A model generated the notes under the pieces. It was not told the origin of the DNA, ran no database searches, and saw nothing but the letters and a program-made list of their open reading frames with translations. Position numbers and translations under genes: made by a program. This document shows, in pieces, positions 1 through 12,600 of a stretch of DNA of 64,000 nt; the stretch's first letter is position 1; every line of letters starts with the position of its first letter. This stretch comes from Macrophomina tecta (Eukaryota; Ascomycota; Dothideomycetes; Botryosphaeriales; Botryosphaeriaceae). The DNA lies in assembly GCA_024180945.1 (NCBI GenBank), contig JAKSGN010000007.1:2666001-2730000 (forward strand), given 5' to 3'.

Positions 1-113
1 TCATACAAGAGTGCCCGACTTTTTCCCCTCCACTCCTGCGAGACCCAGCCAACCCTCCGCCGTCGACAAGCCCGCCACTGCCGTCCCTCCCGTCTACCCA
101 CACGCACATCGCC

Positions 114-2007
114 ATGGCCTCTTCATCATCAGGCGTCGACACCACGCCTGCCAGCTCCACCGACCCGTCGCGCACCGCCACGCCTGCCTCCGCCGCCGCT
201 GTTGAGAAGGCTCCCGACGACAGCTCCAAGCTGAAAACGTTCCTGGGCATCTTGAGGAGGTGTGTCCATTTCCGACTCCTATACACATATTACTCTCGCC
301 AGAAACGGGATGCGCGGGCAAGGGGCGGCAATACGACACGGGGCGCCTGTCCGCCCCTCGCTCTGCCTGACTGTCGCAAGAAGCCTACGGGCTGGCCAAC
401 GATGTGAGAAGGCTGACTGGGGTATATTGCAGGTTCGTCGGCGTCTCAGACATCGCCGCCGTACGCTTCTCGTTGCCTGCGCAGCTGCTCGAACCAACGC
501 CGAATTTGGGTACGTAGGCCAGCCTTTTCCTACGCCAGACCGTCGCTTTCTGCTGGGGGACGATTGTATTTCCTCGCGCATGCCCGGCGTGGCGTGCGAT
601 CGTGTTGAGCAAGGAATGGCGATAACAACGAGATAAAGGCGCTGACGCTTTGCAGAATACTGGAATTACCTGGACCGGCCGGAGACTTTCATCGCGTACG
701 TCACAGGCCTTATGGCTTAAATGCGCACAATATCTCTAACACTGATCCTAGAATTGGCGATTCGGAAGACCCCTTGGGGCGCATGCTCGGGACGTTGAGA
801 TTTTGGTTCACAAAAGACTTGGTAAGAATTTCTGGAGAATGACGCGCGGGACAATTTGCTGACATTCCGGGAAGAAATATGTCAAGGGCAAGCCCTGCAA
901 GCCGTATAACTCGGCGCTCGGCGAGTTCTTCAGGGTAAGTGGCGTTCTCTTCGCAGAGCATAAACAACGGTAGCCTGACCCTGAATGCAGTGTAACTGGG
1001 AAATCGAAGACACCTTGCCACCGATCAAAGCTGCGAAAGACAAGGCCCCACAAAGCAGTGCCGCTAGCACCGCATCGACAGGAAAGACCGTCAAAGTCTC
1101 ATATTTGACCGAACAAACTTCCCATCACCCTCCGGTCTCCGCATTCTGGGTCGACTGCCCCGAGAAAGGCATTACCGCGAAGGGATACGATCAGCTCAGT
1201 GCCAAATTTACTGGCACAAGCATAAGGGTGACTCCCGGAGCACACAACTTGGGCATCTTCATCACATTGCACAGCAGAGACGAAGAGCAATATCAGCTCA
1301 CCCATCCGGCTGCTCATCTGGGTGGTTTGCTGAGAGGTATGTAACATCGCTCCTACAAGGTTCCACGCTCTCTGACATGGGCGATCCAAGGTTCCCTCAG
1401 CGTCACTGTTGCAGATGTATGCTATATCACTTGCCCGAAGACGAAAATAAAGGTCATCCTACACTATTTGGAAGAGGGCTGGCTTGGCAAGACCCAGAAT
1501 AAGGTCGAGGGTGTCATCTTCACGTACGATCCGGACAACGACAACAAGACCAAGATAAAAGACGTGCCAGACAAGGATGTTCTGGCGCGCATCGAAGGCT
1601 GCTGGCACGATAAGATTTACTATTCTCTCGGCAGCGGACCGGTTAACAAGGCGGCTGAGAAGATCCTGCTCATCGACGTGAACCCACTCCACCCGGTCCC
1701 CAAGATCATCCCGCCTGAGGATACTCAGCTTCCCAACGAGTCGCGCAAGTTCTGGGGCGGTGTTACCGAGGCGATACTCAACAAGCAATACTCACTCGCC
1801 ACAACTCGGAAGCAAGAGCTTGAAGAGCGCCAGCGCCAAAAGGCTGCGGAGAGACAGGCAAAGAACGAAGGTTGGCAGCCTCGCTTCTTCTCCAATGCCA
1901 CGGATGCAGATGGCAAACCTGACCTGACAGAGGAAGGGAGGAAGGCTTTGGATGGCCTGCATAAGGGCGACTATAAGCTGGAAGAGAGCAAGGAGCTGGG
2001 TGCGTAG
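114..2007 (+). CDS. Oxysterol-binding protein, Osh4/Kes1-like
   Basis: Cytosolic lipid-transfer protein of the OSBP-related family, expected to exchange sterol and PI4P between membranes. I read seven exons: 114-259, 433-509, 656-695, 752-821, 875-934, 991-1336 and 1391-2007. Together they give 451 residues, close to the roughly 430 of yeast Kes1. The family signature EQTSHHPP lies in exon 6, followed by SAFW. The early motif GRMLGTLRFWFTKD and the lysine/proline-rich KYVKGKPCKPYN stretch also fit the family. No PH domain, ankyrin repeat or FFAT motif is seen, so it belongs to the short group. The C-terminus is a charged helix rich in Glu, Arg and Lys, as is usual. The start at 114 is the first ATG in frame with the splice pattern. 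The first four introns are small and close together. The assignment to the family is firm; the paralogue (Osh4 rather than another short Osh) is inferred. Confidence 0.93.
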
Positions 2008-3925
2008 TTGAAGATTGGGAAAGAGTATCGAAGTAGTATGGCTGGCTGGGCAAACGATCATTGCCATCAAACGTGCGCTTTCATGGGACGAACACTCGGG
2101 ATCCTTGGTTGCTTGAATCTTCGTTTTCTTTTTTGATCTCTCCTCCTACATTCGCGCTTTTCTGTTCCAAATATCGCGCGGAAAGGGAGCTCACTCACAT
2201 CATACATATCGGTTTTCGGGGGGGCGGGCTAGGGAATGGATAAAGCATATCATCATAGGAGACGTAGGGAAGGTCACATTCGCTCCTGGAGTCTTTAGTC
2301 TTCTGGTTTTTGCTTTCATTTTTGATTTTCAGTTCTCTGGAATTCGGTTCATTAGATTCGGTGGCGATATGTGACTTTGTTTTCTTTTTCTACCTGGGGT
2401 TTCTGCCTCCCGACATGCCAGGCATAAACAGACCACAAACATTGCAGAGAAGATATGTCGCTCAGTGCGTCAGCAATTGGTTTTGGTTGTTCTTTGGGGA
2501 GTACTTGGTGTTTTGTCCGGTCGGCAATGCTTCTGTCTGGACGGTCGTCCTCTCTCGCCCTTCGTCGGGTACCGGGTTTCGAAAGTCTTGCCTGGCGGTG
2601 ATTGAACCATGGTGCGCAGGCATTGTCGCTCTCTTCGCCTCCTGCTTACTTACTTGAGGTAGCCGCGAACATATAGGCATGATTTCACACCTGCATTCTA
2701 CTGGTCGAGGCCGAGTTGTTTCTAATTAGAGTGACTCTCTATGTTTATTCGCGCCCAGCAAGACGATGCTCTGGTTCAGGCTCACAAGGTGGTTGACAAC
2801 GTCTGTCTATCACACACGGTACTCTTCTGATATGCGATCATTGTTGATCAAGAGTGTACAGCTTGAATATATCAAAACGCCCTTTCCTCTTCTTATTCAA
2901 TACATTCGTTCGCATGCCCACACACCTCCTGTAACCACTTTCTTCCTCATCCACGAGAATCGATCTGGCGCCGTCATCCATCTACATCACCAGACCAACC
3001 AGTCCATACTAAAAGCTTTCACATCAGAATTAGGAGCGAGGGCAACGTGGATATTTGAAGGCAAACGCTCGAGATAAGTATTCGCCATCGCTCAACCAAA
3101 TAACATAAAAAAAATGAAGAATGCGGGCAACATGGTATAAACCCAAGCTTCTCAATTTCAACGCCATGTCTCCCTCCGCCAAGCCCATTATCTCCCTATC
3201 TTCTTTCCCTCACATAAAGACAACAAGAATCACTACTTGTCGTACAGCATCGGCGGATACTAGAACAAAAATACGTAAGCTTTTCGGTCCTTTGCGTACG
3301 ACTCGAAATCATGAACTATGCTATTCTCAAGTCTAGAAGAGAGAGAAAAGAGAGGAGGGGAAGGGGTCGTGGAGGGGAGGGGAGGGGAGTAGGTCTCTTT
3401 CCGTCCATTCTGTCGATTGGCTCATTAGCAATAAAGGAACGGGACGATCAGAGGAAAGAGAGCATCCAGAAAAAAAATGCTCCATCCGCAATCCACGTCT
3501 TCAGCCACGACAGGTGAAGACGAAAAGAAGGGGGAAACAGGGCATACAGCGAACTCCCACCCAGTAACAAGGCAGCCTCAAGACGTACGCACACACATAT
3601 ACACACACCGCGCTCATGCAAAAAGACCATATCCAGCCCTCGTTACCATATTCCGAATTCCAGAAAATTAAAAGAGAAGAAAAAAAGAAGAATAGACAAA
3701 ATAGCAAGGTTTCATTTACAAGAAGAAGACATGAAGAGAAAATAAGAATAAAAGTATCGAGGGACGAGGACGAGAGTGGAATTAGCAACAAATCCCAGAG
3801 GGGTTCCCTCACTGCCAAGCAAGTCCATTTCCGTTGATGAATTATGTACAACGTGGCAAGCAGTCCAGACTGAAAGAAGGTTGGAGGGAAGAACCAGTGA
3901 CGAGAAGCCCAACCAGCCTGCTTGA
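2008..3925. other. Intergenic, convergent 3' ends, no gene seen
   Basis: This 1.9 kb lies between the 3' ends of the oxysterol-binding protein gene and the Nab3-like gene, which converge. Open frames here are short, on both strands and lack recognisable protein features. A purine-rich stretch lies at about 3335-3390 (GA/GGGGA runs) and A-rich patches lie at about 3660-3760. The region probably holds both 3' untranslated regions. Confidence 0.6.
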
Positions 3926-6546
3926 TTAGCGTCTGTACTTAGCCAACTGCGCCATTATCTCCTGCATGTCCCCAGCAGGAGGCGGCACTGCGCCGGGTTG
4001 TTGCGGCGGGGGACCTTGCTGGTGCTGCGCCTGCTGTTGCGGCATCAGACCCGCTAGAGCCGAATTGCCTTGCAGTGCAGCATATGGATTGGCAGCGTTA
4101 GGAGGGCCCGGTTGCTGCCAGGTCTGCTGTGGCGGATAGGCCGTGGGAGGTTGTTGCGCAGCTGAGAGAGGCGGCGGTCCTTGCGGCGCTGAAGCGCTAA
4201 GTAGGCGAGCAAGATCTGGTGTCATACCAGTAGAGCCAGGAGAAAGCACCGCTGGGGCCGGTTGCTGGGAAGTTGTCGGCTGTTGCTGTTGGATGCCTGC
4301 GAGAAGCTTTTGAAGTCCATTGGAATCAAGGTTGCTGATGAGGCTAGAGAGGTCGGGAGCAGCCCCAGGAGCAGCAGGCGCAGGTTGTTGAGGCAAGCCA
4401 TAGGGCGCCGCAGGTGGTGCAACTGGCGGCATACCGTATTGCGCAGGAGGTATGCCATAAGTTGCGGCGAAGGAGGGCGTGGTAGGCGCCATACTTTGCT
4501 CCTTGGCACGGCGGATGAGTTGTGCGCAGACAGGCACATCAAGATTGTCATACTCTGTCCAGTCTGTCAGCAGGTTCTTACGCATTATCTGTAAACCTTA
4601 CCTTCAAAGGTAACGTTGGATTGGCCCGCGCTCCGATTGAAGACCTGTAAGGGAATCTTCCCAGTCTGCTGGCTAAGGCGTGTGATCCGTGAAACCGCAT
4701 GGACACCTTCCAAGATTTGGCGACGAATAACAGCACCTTCATCCAGACGAGGACTCAAGAGAAGGACATCTGCGCGGACCCCGGCCTCCTGGAAGCTCCG
4801 CTCAACCCAAGCAATGAAATTCCTGTCCACTTCTCCGGGTTGTAAGACAAGGATTTGCACGTCCGGAACATCGCGCGGATGTCTGCGAGGGAGGGTCAAA
4901 TCGTCATCAGGGTCACGACGGGGAGTAGGACTCCTGTATCTGCCACCACGACCGTAAGGCGACCTTGACCTGCTTCTCCGACGCCCTTCGTACCGATCTC
5001 TGCTTCGGTCGCGAGCACCTCGGCGATAGCCACGAGGCGAGGGTGATCTTCCCGGTCGATAATCGTCCCTGCTCCGACGAAACTCGTCTCTGCGAGGTGA
5101 TGCGCTGCTTGGTCCTGTGTACCGGTCCACGTTGCGCGGCGCATTGCTGCTACCGCCTCGGGTATAGTCAGGAGAGCGCGATCTACGGCGAGCACCGTTG
5201 CGCTCATTGCGCTGGCCTTTGTCATCGGCATTCCGAGTGTTCCTCTGCGGTTTTGATATTTCCAAGTCTATGCCAAGTCAGCATCATCGAGCATGTAGAT
5301 AGCAGGGGGCCGACTTACGCATCTTCCTCCCGCGCACGACCTGACCCTGCTCTGACTGGAGCGCTCGAAGGCAAGCGCCGGCATCCAAAAACTGAACGAA
5401 GCCATAGGCCTGCTTGATGGAGATCTGGGCTAGCTTTCCATGGCGGTGGAAGATGTGGAAGAGGTCGCGCTTCGTTACTTTCTCGGTTGGTAGGTTGCCT
5501 GCGCGGTCAGGTCTTGCACCATCCTTCACTGCTGGTCTGGAAAACCCACCAATAAACAGGCGCGAGTTGGGGGGGAACTTGTCCCACTGGCCTTCGGTCA
5601 CGTATACTCTCTCATCCTGCAGGAATTCGTCGTACAGCTTCTGCACTTCAGGGCCCCACGGCACGTCGCTGTCATCGACCTGATCACGGTCGGAACGGCG
5701 GTCGAGCGACTCGCGCTGCCGGTAGCTGGGGGTCGCTGGGCTGGCAGTGCGCTGCGACATGGCTGAGACAGGGGTCTGCTGGTACGCCGCCTGGGACAGG
5801 CCCGCGCCGGCGGTACCCGGCGGCTGGCCCTGGGTCATCAAGGGCGGCAGGCCGGGCTGGGCGCGGTACGAGGCGGCGGGGTTCTTCTGGCTGTGTGGGT
5901 GGTAGGAGCGGATGTCATCTCCAGGCGTGTAATTGGGATGCGTGGCAGGCTTCTCTTGAGGCGGAGGGCGAGGAGGGAGGTTGGGATTACCAGGCAGCGC
6001 GGACGTCTGGACCGACGGAGCTGGTACTTGGGCTGGGTTGTGTTTCTGGTCGGCAGAAGCAGAGGCATTGGCTAGATTGTCCAGCAGGGCCTGGAAGTCA
6101 ACGCCGCCGTCATTGCCGTTGGGCGGTGCATAGGGCTGGCTGGAGGCGTAAGGCGGCTGGGCAGCAGCGTCACTGGGCGCATCAGCGGGGACGGAGCTCG
6201 CAAAGTTCTGGATTCTTGAGGTATCCTGATTATCCGCGCCCTCTCCATCCTCAAAGGCCAGCGACCGCGCGTACTCGTCGTCCTGCTGCGGCGGCGGGTC
6301 GCGCGGCGGCTCTTGCTGCGGCTGGTCGGCGTACAGCGAATCAGCCGACGAGTGGGTGCTCAGCTTGTCTTGCTGGGCGTCATCAGGCGGATAATGGGTT
6401 GCTGTGTCATTGAAGACGGGATCCATCTGCTTTTCAAGCACGGGGATGTTGGCGGGCGCAGGGTAGTGAATGGGCTTCGGTGAGACGGGCGTCAACGTCT
6501 GGCCGCGGAATTCCTCAGGCTCTACTGGCGGGCTTCTGGTCGTCAT
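3926..6546 (-). CDS. Nab3-like RNA-binding protein (RRM, RS-rich, anticodon-binding-like domain)
   Basis: Predicted nuclear RNA-binding protein of the Nab3 type, a factor in nuclear RNA termination, silencing and decay. Three exons in reading order are 6546-5319, 5267-4602 and 4554-3926, giving 840 residues. The first 250 residues are Pro/Gln-rich and look disordered. One RRM follows at about residues 325-415. It opens with SRLFIGGF and contains YGFVQF, the RNP1-like strand. It runs across intron 1 into HLEISKP. Next comes an Arg/Ser-rich tract of SRSRSP type. A folded domain beginning PDVQILVLQPGEVDRNF resembles the anticodon-binding-like fold found in Nab3 and NCOA5-type proteins. The tail is Gln/Pro/Ala-rich, a low-complexity segment that could promote self-assembly, as in yeast Nab3. 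It is divergent from the peptidyl-tRNA hydrolase gene. The Nab3 assignment rests on domain order and is good, not certain. Confidence 0.82.
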
Positions 6547-7008
6547 CTAGACAGAGCTACGCTTAGCGGGCAGCCGCGGACGGGGTGCAGGCCACGCTTC
6601 AACTCAGAGCATAAGTGGAGAGCGGCGGGCGAGCTGGCTGCAGACGGGAGGGTGGGCAGAGCAGCCAGACGGACAGAGGCAACAATGGCGGCGCTATGGT
6701 CAGGCGCTGGCGCTGGGGCTGTGGGGGGCACGACGCTGAGGCAGAGGCGGACGGTCGATGGGGAGCGGATGGGATGAGGAGCGAGCGCAGCAGCAGCAGC
6801 GGCGGCGACGGCGGCGGCGGCGGCGGCGGCAGCAGCAGGGACAGTAGCGGGAGAGTGAGAGTGAGGCTACGGAGTAGTGGGGAGGTTTGGCCAGCAGAAA
6901 AGCGAGATCGGGCCTGCTCGGGCCGCGGCGGCGAGCCAAGCCGACGCCCGCCGCCCTGCAAAACCACTCGTCACCTACTTGCCCATCCTTCATCTACATT
7001 GCCAGACC
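6547..7008. promoter_or_regulatory. Shared divergent promoter, Nab3-like / peptidyl-tRNA hydrolase
   Basis: The two start codons face away from each other across 462 bases, so this space must hold both promoters and 5' untranslated regions. It is very GC-rich and contains a CAG/CGG microsatellite. No clear TATA box is visible. Confidence 0.6.
6787..6838. repeat. CAG/GGC trinucleotide microsatellite
   Basis: An imperfect run of CAG units passes into GGC/GGA units and returns to CAG, about 52 bases in all. It sits in the divergent promoter, outside both coding regions. Confidence 0.85.
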
Positions 7009-7749
7009 ATGGCGCTTATTTTCGGCGCCTCTGCCGCACGGCTCTTGCGCCGCCCGAAGTTCCACCGGTTTGCGCGGGCGCCTGCTTCCCTGTGGCCCGT
7101 TGCTGCACAGGTCCTGCAGACTCAGCGCGTCTGTCCGCTAGCCACCCGCCGCCAGCCTGCCGCAGCATCGGAAGAGGACCTGGCCGCCGCTCGAAAATGG
7201 CTGCAGGCGCTCGACTCGGAGACCATTCCCAAGAATATATGCGATGTCTCATTCAGCAGATCCTCGGGGCCAGGCGGCCAGAACGTGAACAAGTACCGCC
7301 TTCTCGGCTTTTCCTATCTAGGCAACTACCTACTGACCCCCTCCAAGAGTCAGCTCCAAGGCCACCCTGCGTGTTCCTCTTGATCGTCTCCTGCCGCTTC
7401 TGCCAGCCGTCCTCCACAACGAAATTCGTTCTTCACGATATTATGCTGCCAACTCTCACGTTCTCGTCATCCAATCCGATGACAGCAGAAAGCAGACTGA
7501 TAATGTCCATGCTTGCTTTCGCAAACTCCATCAGTTGATTGTCGATGCCGGGAGGAGTGCTGTCCCTGGCGAGACCTCAGAAGAGCAGAAGGAGCGCGTT
7601 CAAAAACTGTGCGCTTCCCCCGAGCCACCTCGTCAACGAGGACTGACGCACCATGCAGGGAAAAGGCCAGCAATGAAGCAAGACTCAGGACGAAGAAGTT
7701 CAACAGCAGCAAAAAAAGTGCGCGGAAGGGGGGGAACCCTGACTACTAA
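7009..7749 (+). CDS. Mitochondrial GGQ peptidyl-tRNA hydrolase (ICT1/Pth4 type)
   Basis: Small class-I release-factor-like protein expected to hydrolyse peptidyl-tRNA on stalled mitochondrial ribosomes. Exons are 7009-7292, 7354-7608 and 7659-7749, giving 209 residues, usual for the ICT1/Rso55 group and far shorter than true release factors. The catalytic motif SRSSGPGGQNVNNS lies at about residues 85-98 and is split by intron 1. The N-terminus (ALIFGASAARLLRR...) is rich in Ala, Arg and Leu with no acidic residues, as in mitochondrial presequences. The C-terminus is strongly basic (RTKKFNSSKKSARKGG), matching the tail that enters the empty mRNA channel in ICT1. No stop-codon-recognition domain is present. 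The second intron is inferred because only its removal joins the body to the basic tail in frame. The 3' end lies 67 bases from the convergent Utp6 gene. Confidence 0.9.
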
Positions 7750-7816
7750 GGCGGGGCAGGAACTCTGGCCAATGCAATGTTCAGAGTGTGGCAAGCATGT
7801 CCTGCGATGAGATCCT

Positions 7817-9198
7817 TCAAACAGCAATTGATGCCTGCGTTTGGAGCATAAGATCGCTGCCGGGCCATTGCTTGGCCCAGCATTCGAATAGTATCCGCAC
7901 GTCATCCACCCGCTGAGCCTGCTGCGATGCCGAGACAAGATTGGCAAGCTGCTCCTCATCCCGGAGGGCCCGGATATACTGGCGAAGGGAAGAGGACAAG
8001 ACCTTCCGCAGTGCATCGTCCAATTCTTCCTGGCGCAATATGGGCAGCAGCCATATGATGGCTCTCTCCGCCAACAGGGGGGTTGAAAGCGGTGATTGTT
8101 GTAGAGCAGTCCTGATGCTTTGAAGAGCTTTTCCGAGAGCACTCGGAAACTCGGGCGAAGTCGGCTCGAGGCCGAACACAGGTAGCCTGAAGTTGCAAAT
8201 CTGGGTAGACACCGCCGTCGGATTCCTCTTGTTTAGAGTATCAACGATATACTGCAACAGTCCCTTTGTGCATGGCGTCCGGTTGAATTCGGCAAACATG
8301 TCGAAGAATTGCTCAGCCAGTTTGGCGTCGTTCTGAAATTGCTTCATTGCCTCGTCGAAGATTGCGCGGGGAATGGCGCCCTGAAGCACAGGCGTGTTGG
8401 CGAGGTTCTGTAGCGCCACCTCGTCCACACCGTCGTCCTTGGGCAGGCTTGGATTGATATCTTCTGCCGTAACCTCGGGAAGGGCTATCATGTCCGCGTC
8501 TGGATCGTCTATCACCTCTTCTTTCTTCTTTCGCTCTTGGTCCAGACCCAAAATCTGTCTCCGGGCAGCAATCTTGGCCACGTAAACCATCTCCAGCTTC
8601 GCATACTCCAGCCACAGTTGCCTCGAGCTCTTGCAAAATCTCAACCCGCGCTGCATGTACCCTCTCGCGCTGGTCATGTCGGCGTCTACATCCAGGGCAG
8701 TGCGGGCACCCCACACCCAAAGATCCGGCTTTGTCGGATGCATACGGAGGACTGACGTCAACACCTCCTTCAACTTCTTCCCAGTCGACTTTTGTGAGCG
8801 GAGGTAGGCCAGGTACTGGAACCATAGGGCGAGATCACCGTGGAATTTCCTAGTAGCACGGTCCAGGATAAACATGATGCGACGTTGTCCATTATGCCCG
8901 CCAGCCTTCACCCCCATACGCTTGGCTCTCTTCTTGCGCAGCGCCTCCAGGTTCATTTCGTACTCTGCGTATCGTGCAAAGTCTGAGGGAGACGCGGATC
9001 CGCGGCCGTTGAGAATGTGCTCGAATTCGCTCCTTTTCTTCGCAATAGCTGTGATTTCATCCTGCGTTCTGTTAGCTTGAGCAGTCTCGGACACCATCGC
9101 AAACTTACCCTGGAAAACAGCTCCTTCCGCTCAAGCTCTCGCAGCTCGGGAACGGACTGCTCGAGGTAAAAGCGCGCTTTATCGGCGGCGCCGGCCAT
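7817..9198 (-). CDS. UTP6: U3 snoRNP / SSU processome component Utp6
   Basis: Nucleolar protein of the UTP-B complex, needed for early 18S pre-rRNA processing. Exon 1 (9198-9109) encodes the start MAGAADKARFYLEQSVPELRELERK, typical of the Utp6 N-terminal domain. Exon 2 (9061-7817) completes 444 residues, near the family length. HAT (half-a-TPR) repeats are visible at about residues 85-190: DRATRKFHGDLALWFQYL, then KPDLWVWGARTALD and SSRQLWLEYAKLEM, with the usual Trp/Tyr spacing. The middle holds an acidic KK/EE patch and the C-terminal third is helical. The intron of 47 bases is placed so that FSR joins DEITAIAKKRSEFEH, which restores the conserved segment. It is divergent from CWH43 and convergent with the hydrolase gene. 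Confidence 0.92.
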
Positions 9199-9613
9199 GT
9201 CGGGCGTTCCTTATTCCAGGCAAGCGAATACAGCAGTAACAGGAAGCACACGGGGTTTAAGCGCGAATTTAGCTGGGTGTCGGCGGGCGGAGGGGGTTGC
9301 AGCTGGTGTCGCAGAGCGGAGTTGAACTTTTTTTTGGCCCGAGCGGAGGAGCAGCACATGCGGACGCGGACCCTGGCCAGCTTGGCGCGCGCGCCGTCCG
9401 CCGCGTTCTCCGGGTCCAAGGAACGCCAGCGCCTCGCCTGCGCCTCCATCACCCTCCCTCCGTCAGGAGATCGTCCAACCTTCTTCCTTCCCTACGGCCG
9501 TTGCCTCTGCATACGGCCACCGACGCATCACCCGGGCTGTACTTCTCACACTCTTTTTGGACCTTTCTCCCCCTCTTCACCTTCGCTGTCGGATGGCCAG
9601 CTGTTAAGAAGCT
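9199..9613. promoter_or_regulatory. Shared divergent promoter, UTP6 / CWH43
   Basis: Start codons of two divergent genes lie 415 bases apart. The half near CWH43 is pyrimidine-rich (CTTCCTTCC, CTCTTTTTGG-like tracts), as is common before fungal start codons. No other gene is seen. Confidence 0.6.
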
Positions 9614-12600
9614 ATGGCGAAGTACAAGGATGGCGACACTGTCGCAGCCGTGAGTCTCCGCGCCCTCCCCATTGAGCTCTCAGAACCTGTCGCATTTACT
9701 GATTCCCATCGTTGACGCAGTTCAATGGCAAATGGGTTTCGTATGCCCACACCACGGTCGCCTATGGTATGCCCACGGAAGCTTCCACAACCACTAAATC
9801 AATGTCTGATTGAAGGAACAGCGGCTTTCTTGGGAGCTCTCATAGTTGGAGTGTAAGGGAGAGACCTGGATTGTATATTCGCTGGCTGATTTTCGGCGGC
9901 CAGTTCGCTTCATTACCACAAGATCGTGCAGAACGAACATTACGGATACCCGCAAGAGTGGTTTCCGTCCGTGTCCGCGACCATTGGCGACCGGTATCCC
10001 GAGCGCAGTGTCTTTCAGCTCTTCATTGCTATGACTGCTGGTACGATGCTTTGACAAAGTTATGGGTGGAGGCGCTAAGACGCATCGTCAGGTCCAAGAT
10101 TCGCACTTGTCGCGCTCTGGTATATCCTGACCGCAAGGCCGAACGCAACCCTGCCCAAATTCATCGCCGGCGTTGGAATCTTCCGCACCTTGACTTGTGG
10201 TGGGTGGACCTACATTACTTCGACTGATGACCATGACTGGCATGATATCTTCATGATTTCATACTTGGTCGCTACCATCCCCTGGACCTATGGATGCTAT
10301 GTTCTCAGTCCGTCCAATGTGAAGGCCATCAAATACCGCAAGATCTTTGCGACTAGTTTCTTCGCAACCATCATTCCACTAGTCTATTTCTTCATCCAAC
10401 ACAAGGTGCATAAGGTTCCGGGAGGTGAGTGGAAGCCGGTTCCATCGGTTAGACAAACGCTAACGAGCCAGCCTATACGATCTACTCGTTCTTCGAGTGG
10501 ACCCTTGTTCTTCTTGATGTTGCATTCGACGCAGTCACTGTGTATGACTTCTCTGGCTTCGAGATTGTCGTCAAGGACATCAGAGGTGTCAGCAGAGGGT
10601 ATGTTTATCGGCTTCCGAAGTAGATAGCTCCTAGGCAGGAAGAAATTAGCCTTTTCTAAGTCGGCTTCTGATTTGTTCTTGATTCGCAGAAACTCCCAGG
10701 CCGAGCGTCTTGCAGAGAAGGAGTACGTCCCATCCCTTCTCATCGGCTGATTTCAAGCAGCTAAGAATACTAGGAAAAACCGCGAAATTGCAGATCTCTA
10801 CGCTGCGGGCTTCTCCTGGCCCGCTTTCTTCGATGCTGCTGCGGATGTCTACAATGGCGTAAGTTTGCAACAACACTTGGCGCGGACAATATTTCTGACT
10901 TGTGAATAGTTTGTTTTCTGGACCATGCTCACTTCTCTCGGTCTCTGTGTCTGGTGTAAGGCCTCCCCAGCCCGCCCGCGTGCTACAGAATTCTTACTTT
11001 GGCAGACTTTCCCCTGTGGTACATGGGCATTTCCGGATACGAAGTAATGGTCATGTGCACCGTTTCTCCATTCTTACTTGGAATCCGGTCTGTTCGTAAT
11101 TTGGTTACCCGCAACCTTCGCCTCGTGCACCTCAGCTCGCTTTCAGGACTCTTGTCTTATCTGATCACGGCTCCGGACAAGCGCCTGTTCGCCGTTGGAT
11201 TTGGTCTATGGATGTCTTGTCTCGCATGGGCGGCCACATTCTACGCGGAACGTTCCCAGCCTCATCGCCTGGAAGCCCGCGTCTCTGCCTTCGCGCTAGG
11301 TCTGCTCACCTCTAGCATCGCTAAATTCGCCTGTTGGACCAACAACCCTATTTGGCCCATCATGCATGCGCCCAATGGCGGCTGGAACAAACTGGGTATC
11401 GCGCTGGCTATTATTGCCATCTTCCGCTCCACGAGATTTTCTTCCAGCACAGTTGATATTCCCGCCCCTGGCCCTCAAAAGACTTCACCCACACTGTCAG
11501 GACTTGGTCTCGCTGGCCTTTTGTTTGCCATGCACTCTCTTCTTTCAGATACCAGTACCATGATCCTGTGGGTTTGGGAAGGGTACCCCGTTCGCGGTCC
11601 GCTATCAGTTCCCCATGGCGCCTACACCCTTTTCGCCATGGGCGCCGGCTTTATCTTTGGTCTTTTCTACCCTAAGCTCGCTGGAAGCTGGACGTTTTAC
11701 GGCATTGGAGCTGTAGGTGCAGCAATTCTGACTTCTTACTCTAACTGGTTCGGGTACTACGGTGCTCTCACTCTGGCAGCGTACGTCATGGCGGTCGCAC
11801 CAGTCCTCATATCCTCGGCAGCACGCCATAGCCCTGCATCCACTTTCGGCCTAGGATTCCTTGTGTACAACATCTTGGTGCTCGCCCATGTGTGGGTGGT
11901 GGCGTATGCTTTCGTTCCTGGCGGGCCCTTGATGCGCGAGCATACCGACTGGGTCATGACCGCTATGATGCTTTGCATTGGCGCCGGTGTCTTTGCTGCT
12001 GCTACGTCTCCCACCAATGCAGCTTACTCCAAGACACGGAAGCCTGCAACACCTTCTGCTCGCAAAACGCGTTCGTACTACTTGTACGTCCTGCTTGGAC
12101 TCGAGCTGCTCGGCGCTTCCATCGCTTACCTCCGTTTTCCGTCGTACGACTACACACCTTATCATGCAAACGACAAGGTAATCACCGCTGGTATCTGGAC
12201 TATTCACTTTACCTTGGACAACGACATGTGGTCGTCCGAGCGCCGGATGCGCGACCTGATTAAAGAGATGGAAGTCGACGTAATTGGTCTGCTCGAGAGC
12301 GACACTGAGCGAATCATCATGGGTAACCGTGACACGACTCAGTTCCTCGCTGAAGATTTGGGCATGTATGTCGACTACGGCCCAGGTCCCAACAAGCACA
12401 CTTGGGGCGCGGCGCTGCTCTCCAAGTTCCCCATCCTCAACTCCACCCACCACCTACTGCCATCACCTGTCGGCGAATTGGCCCCTGCCATCCACGCTAC
12501 ACTTGACTGTTACGGCGAATTGATTGATGTTTTCGTTTTCCACTCTGGCCAGGAGGAGGATCCTGAGGATCGCCGACTCCAGACCGAGTACTTGTCCAAT

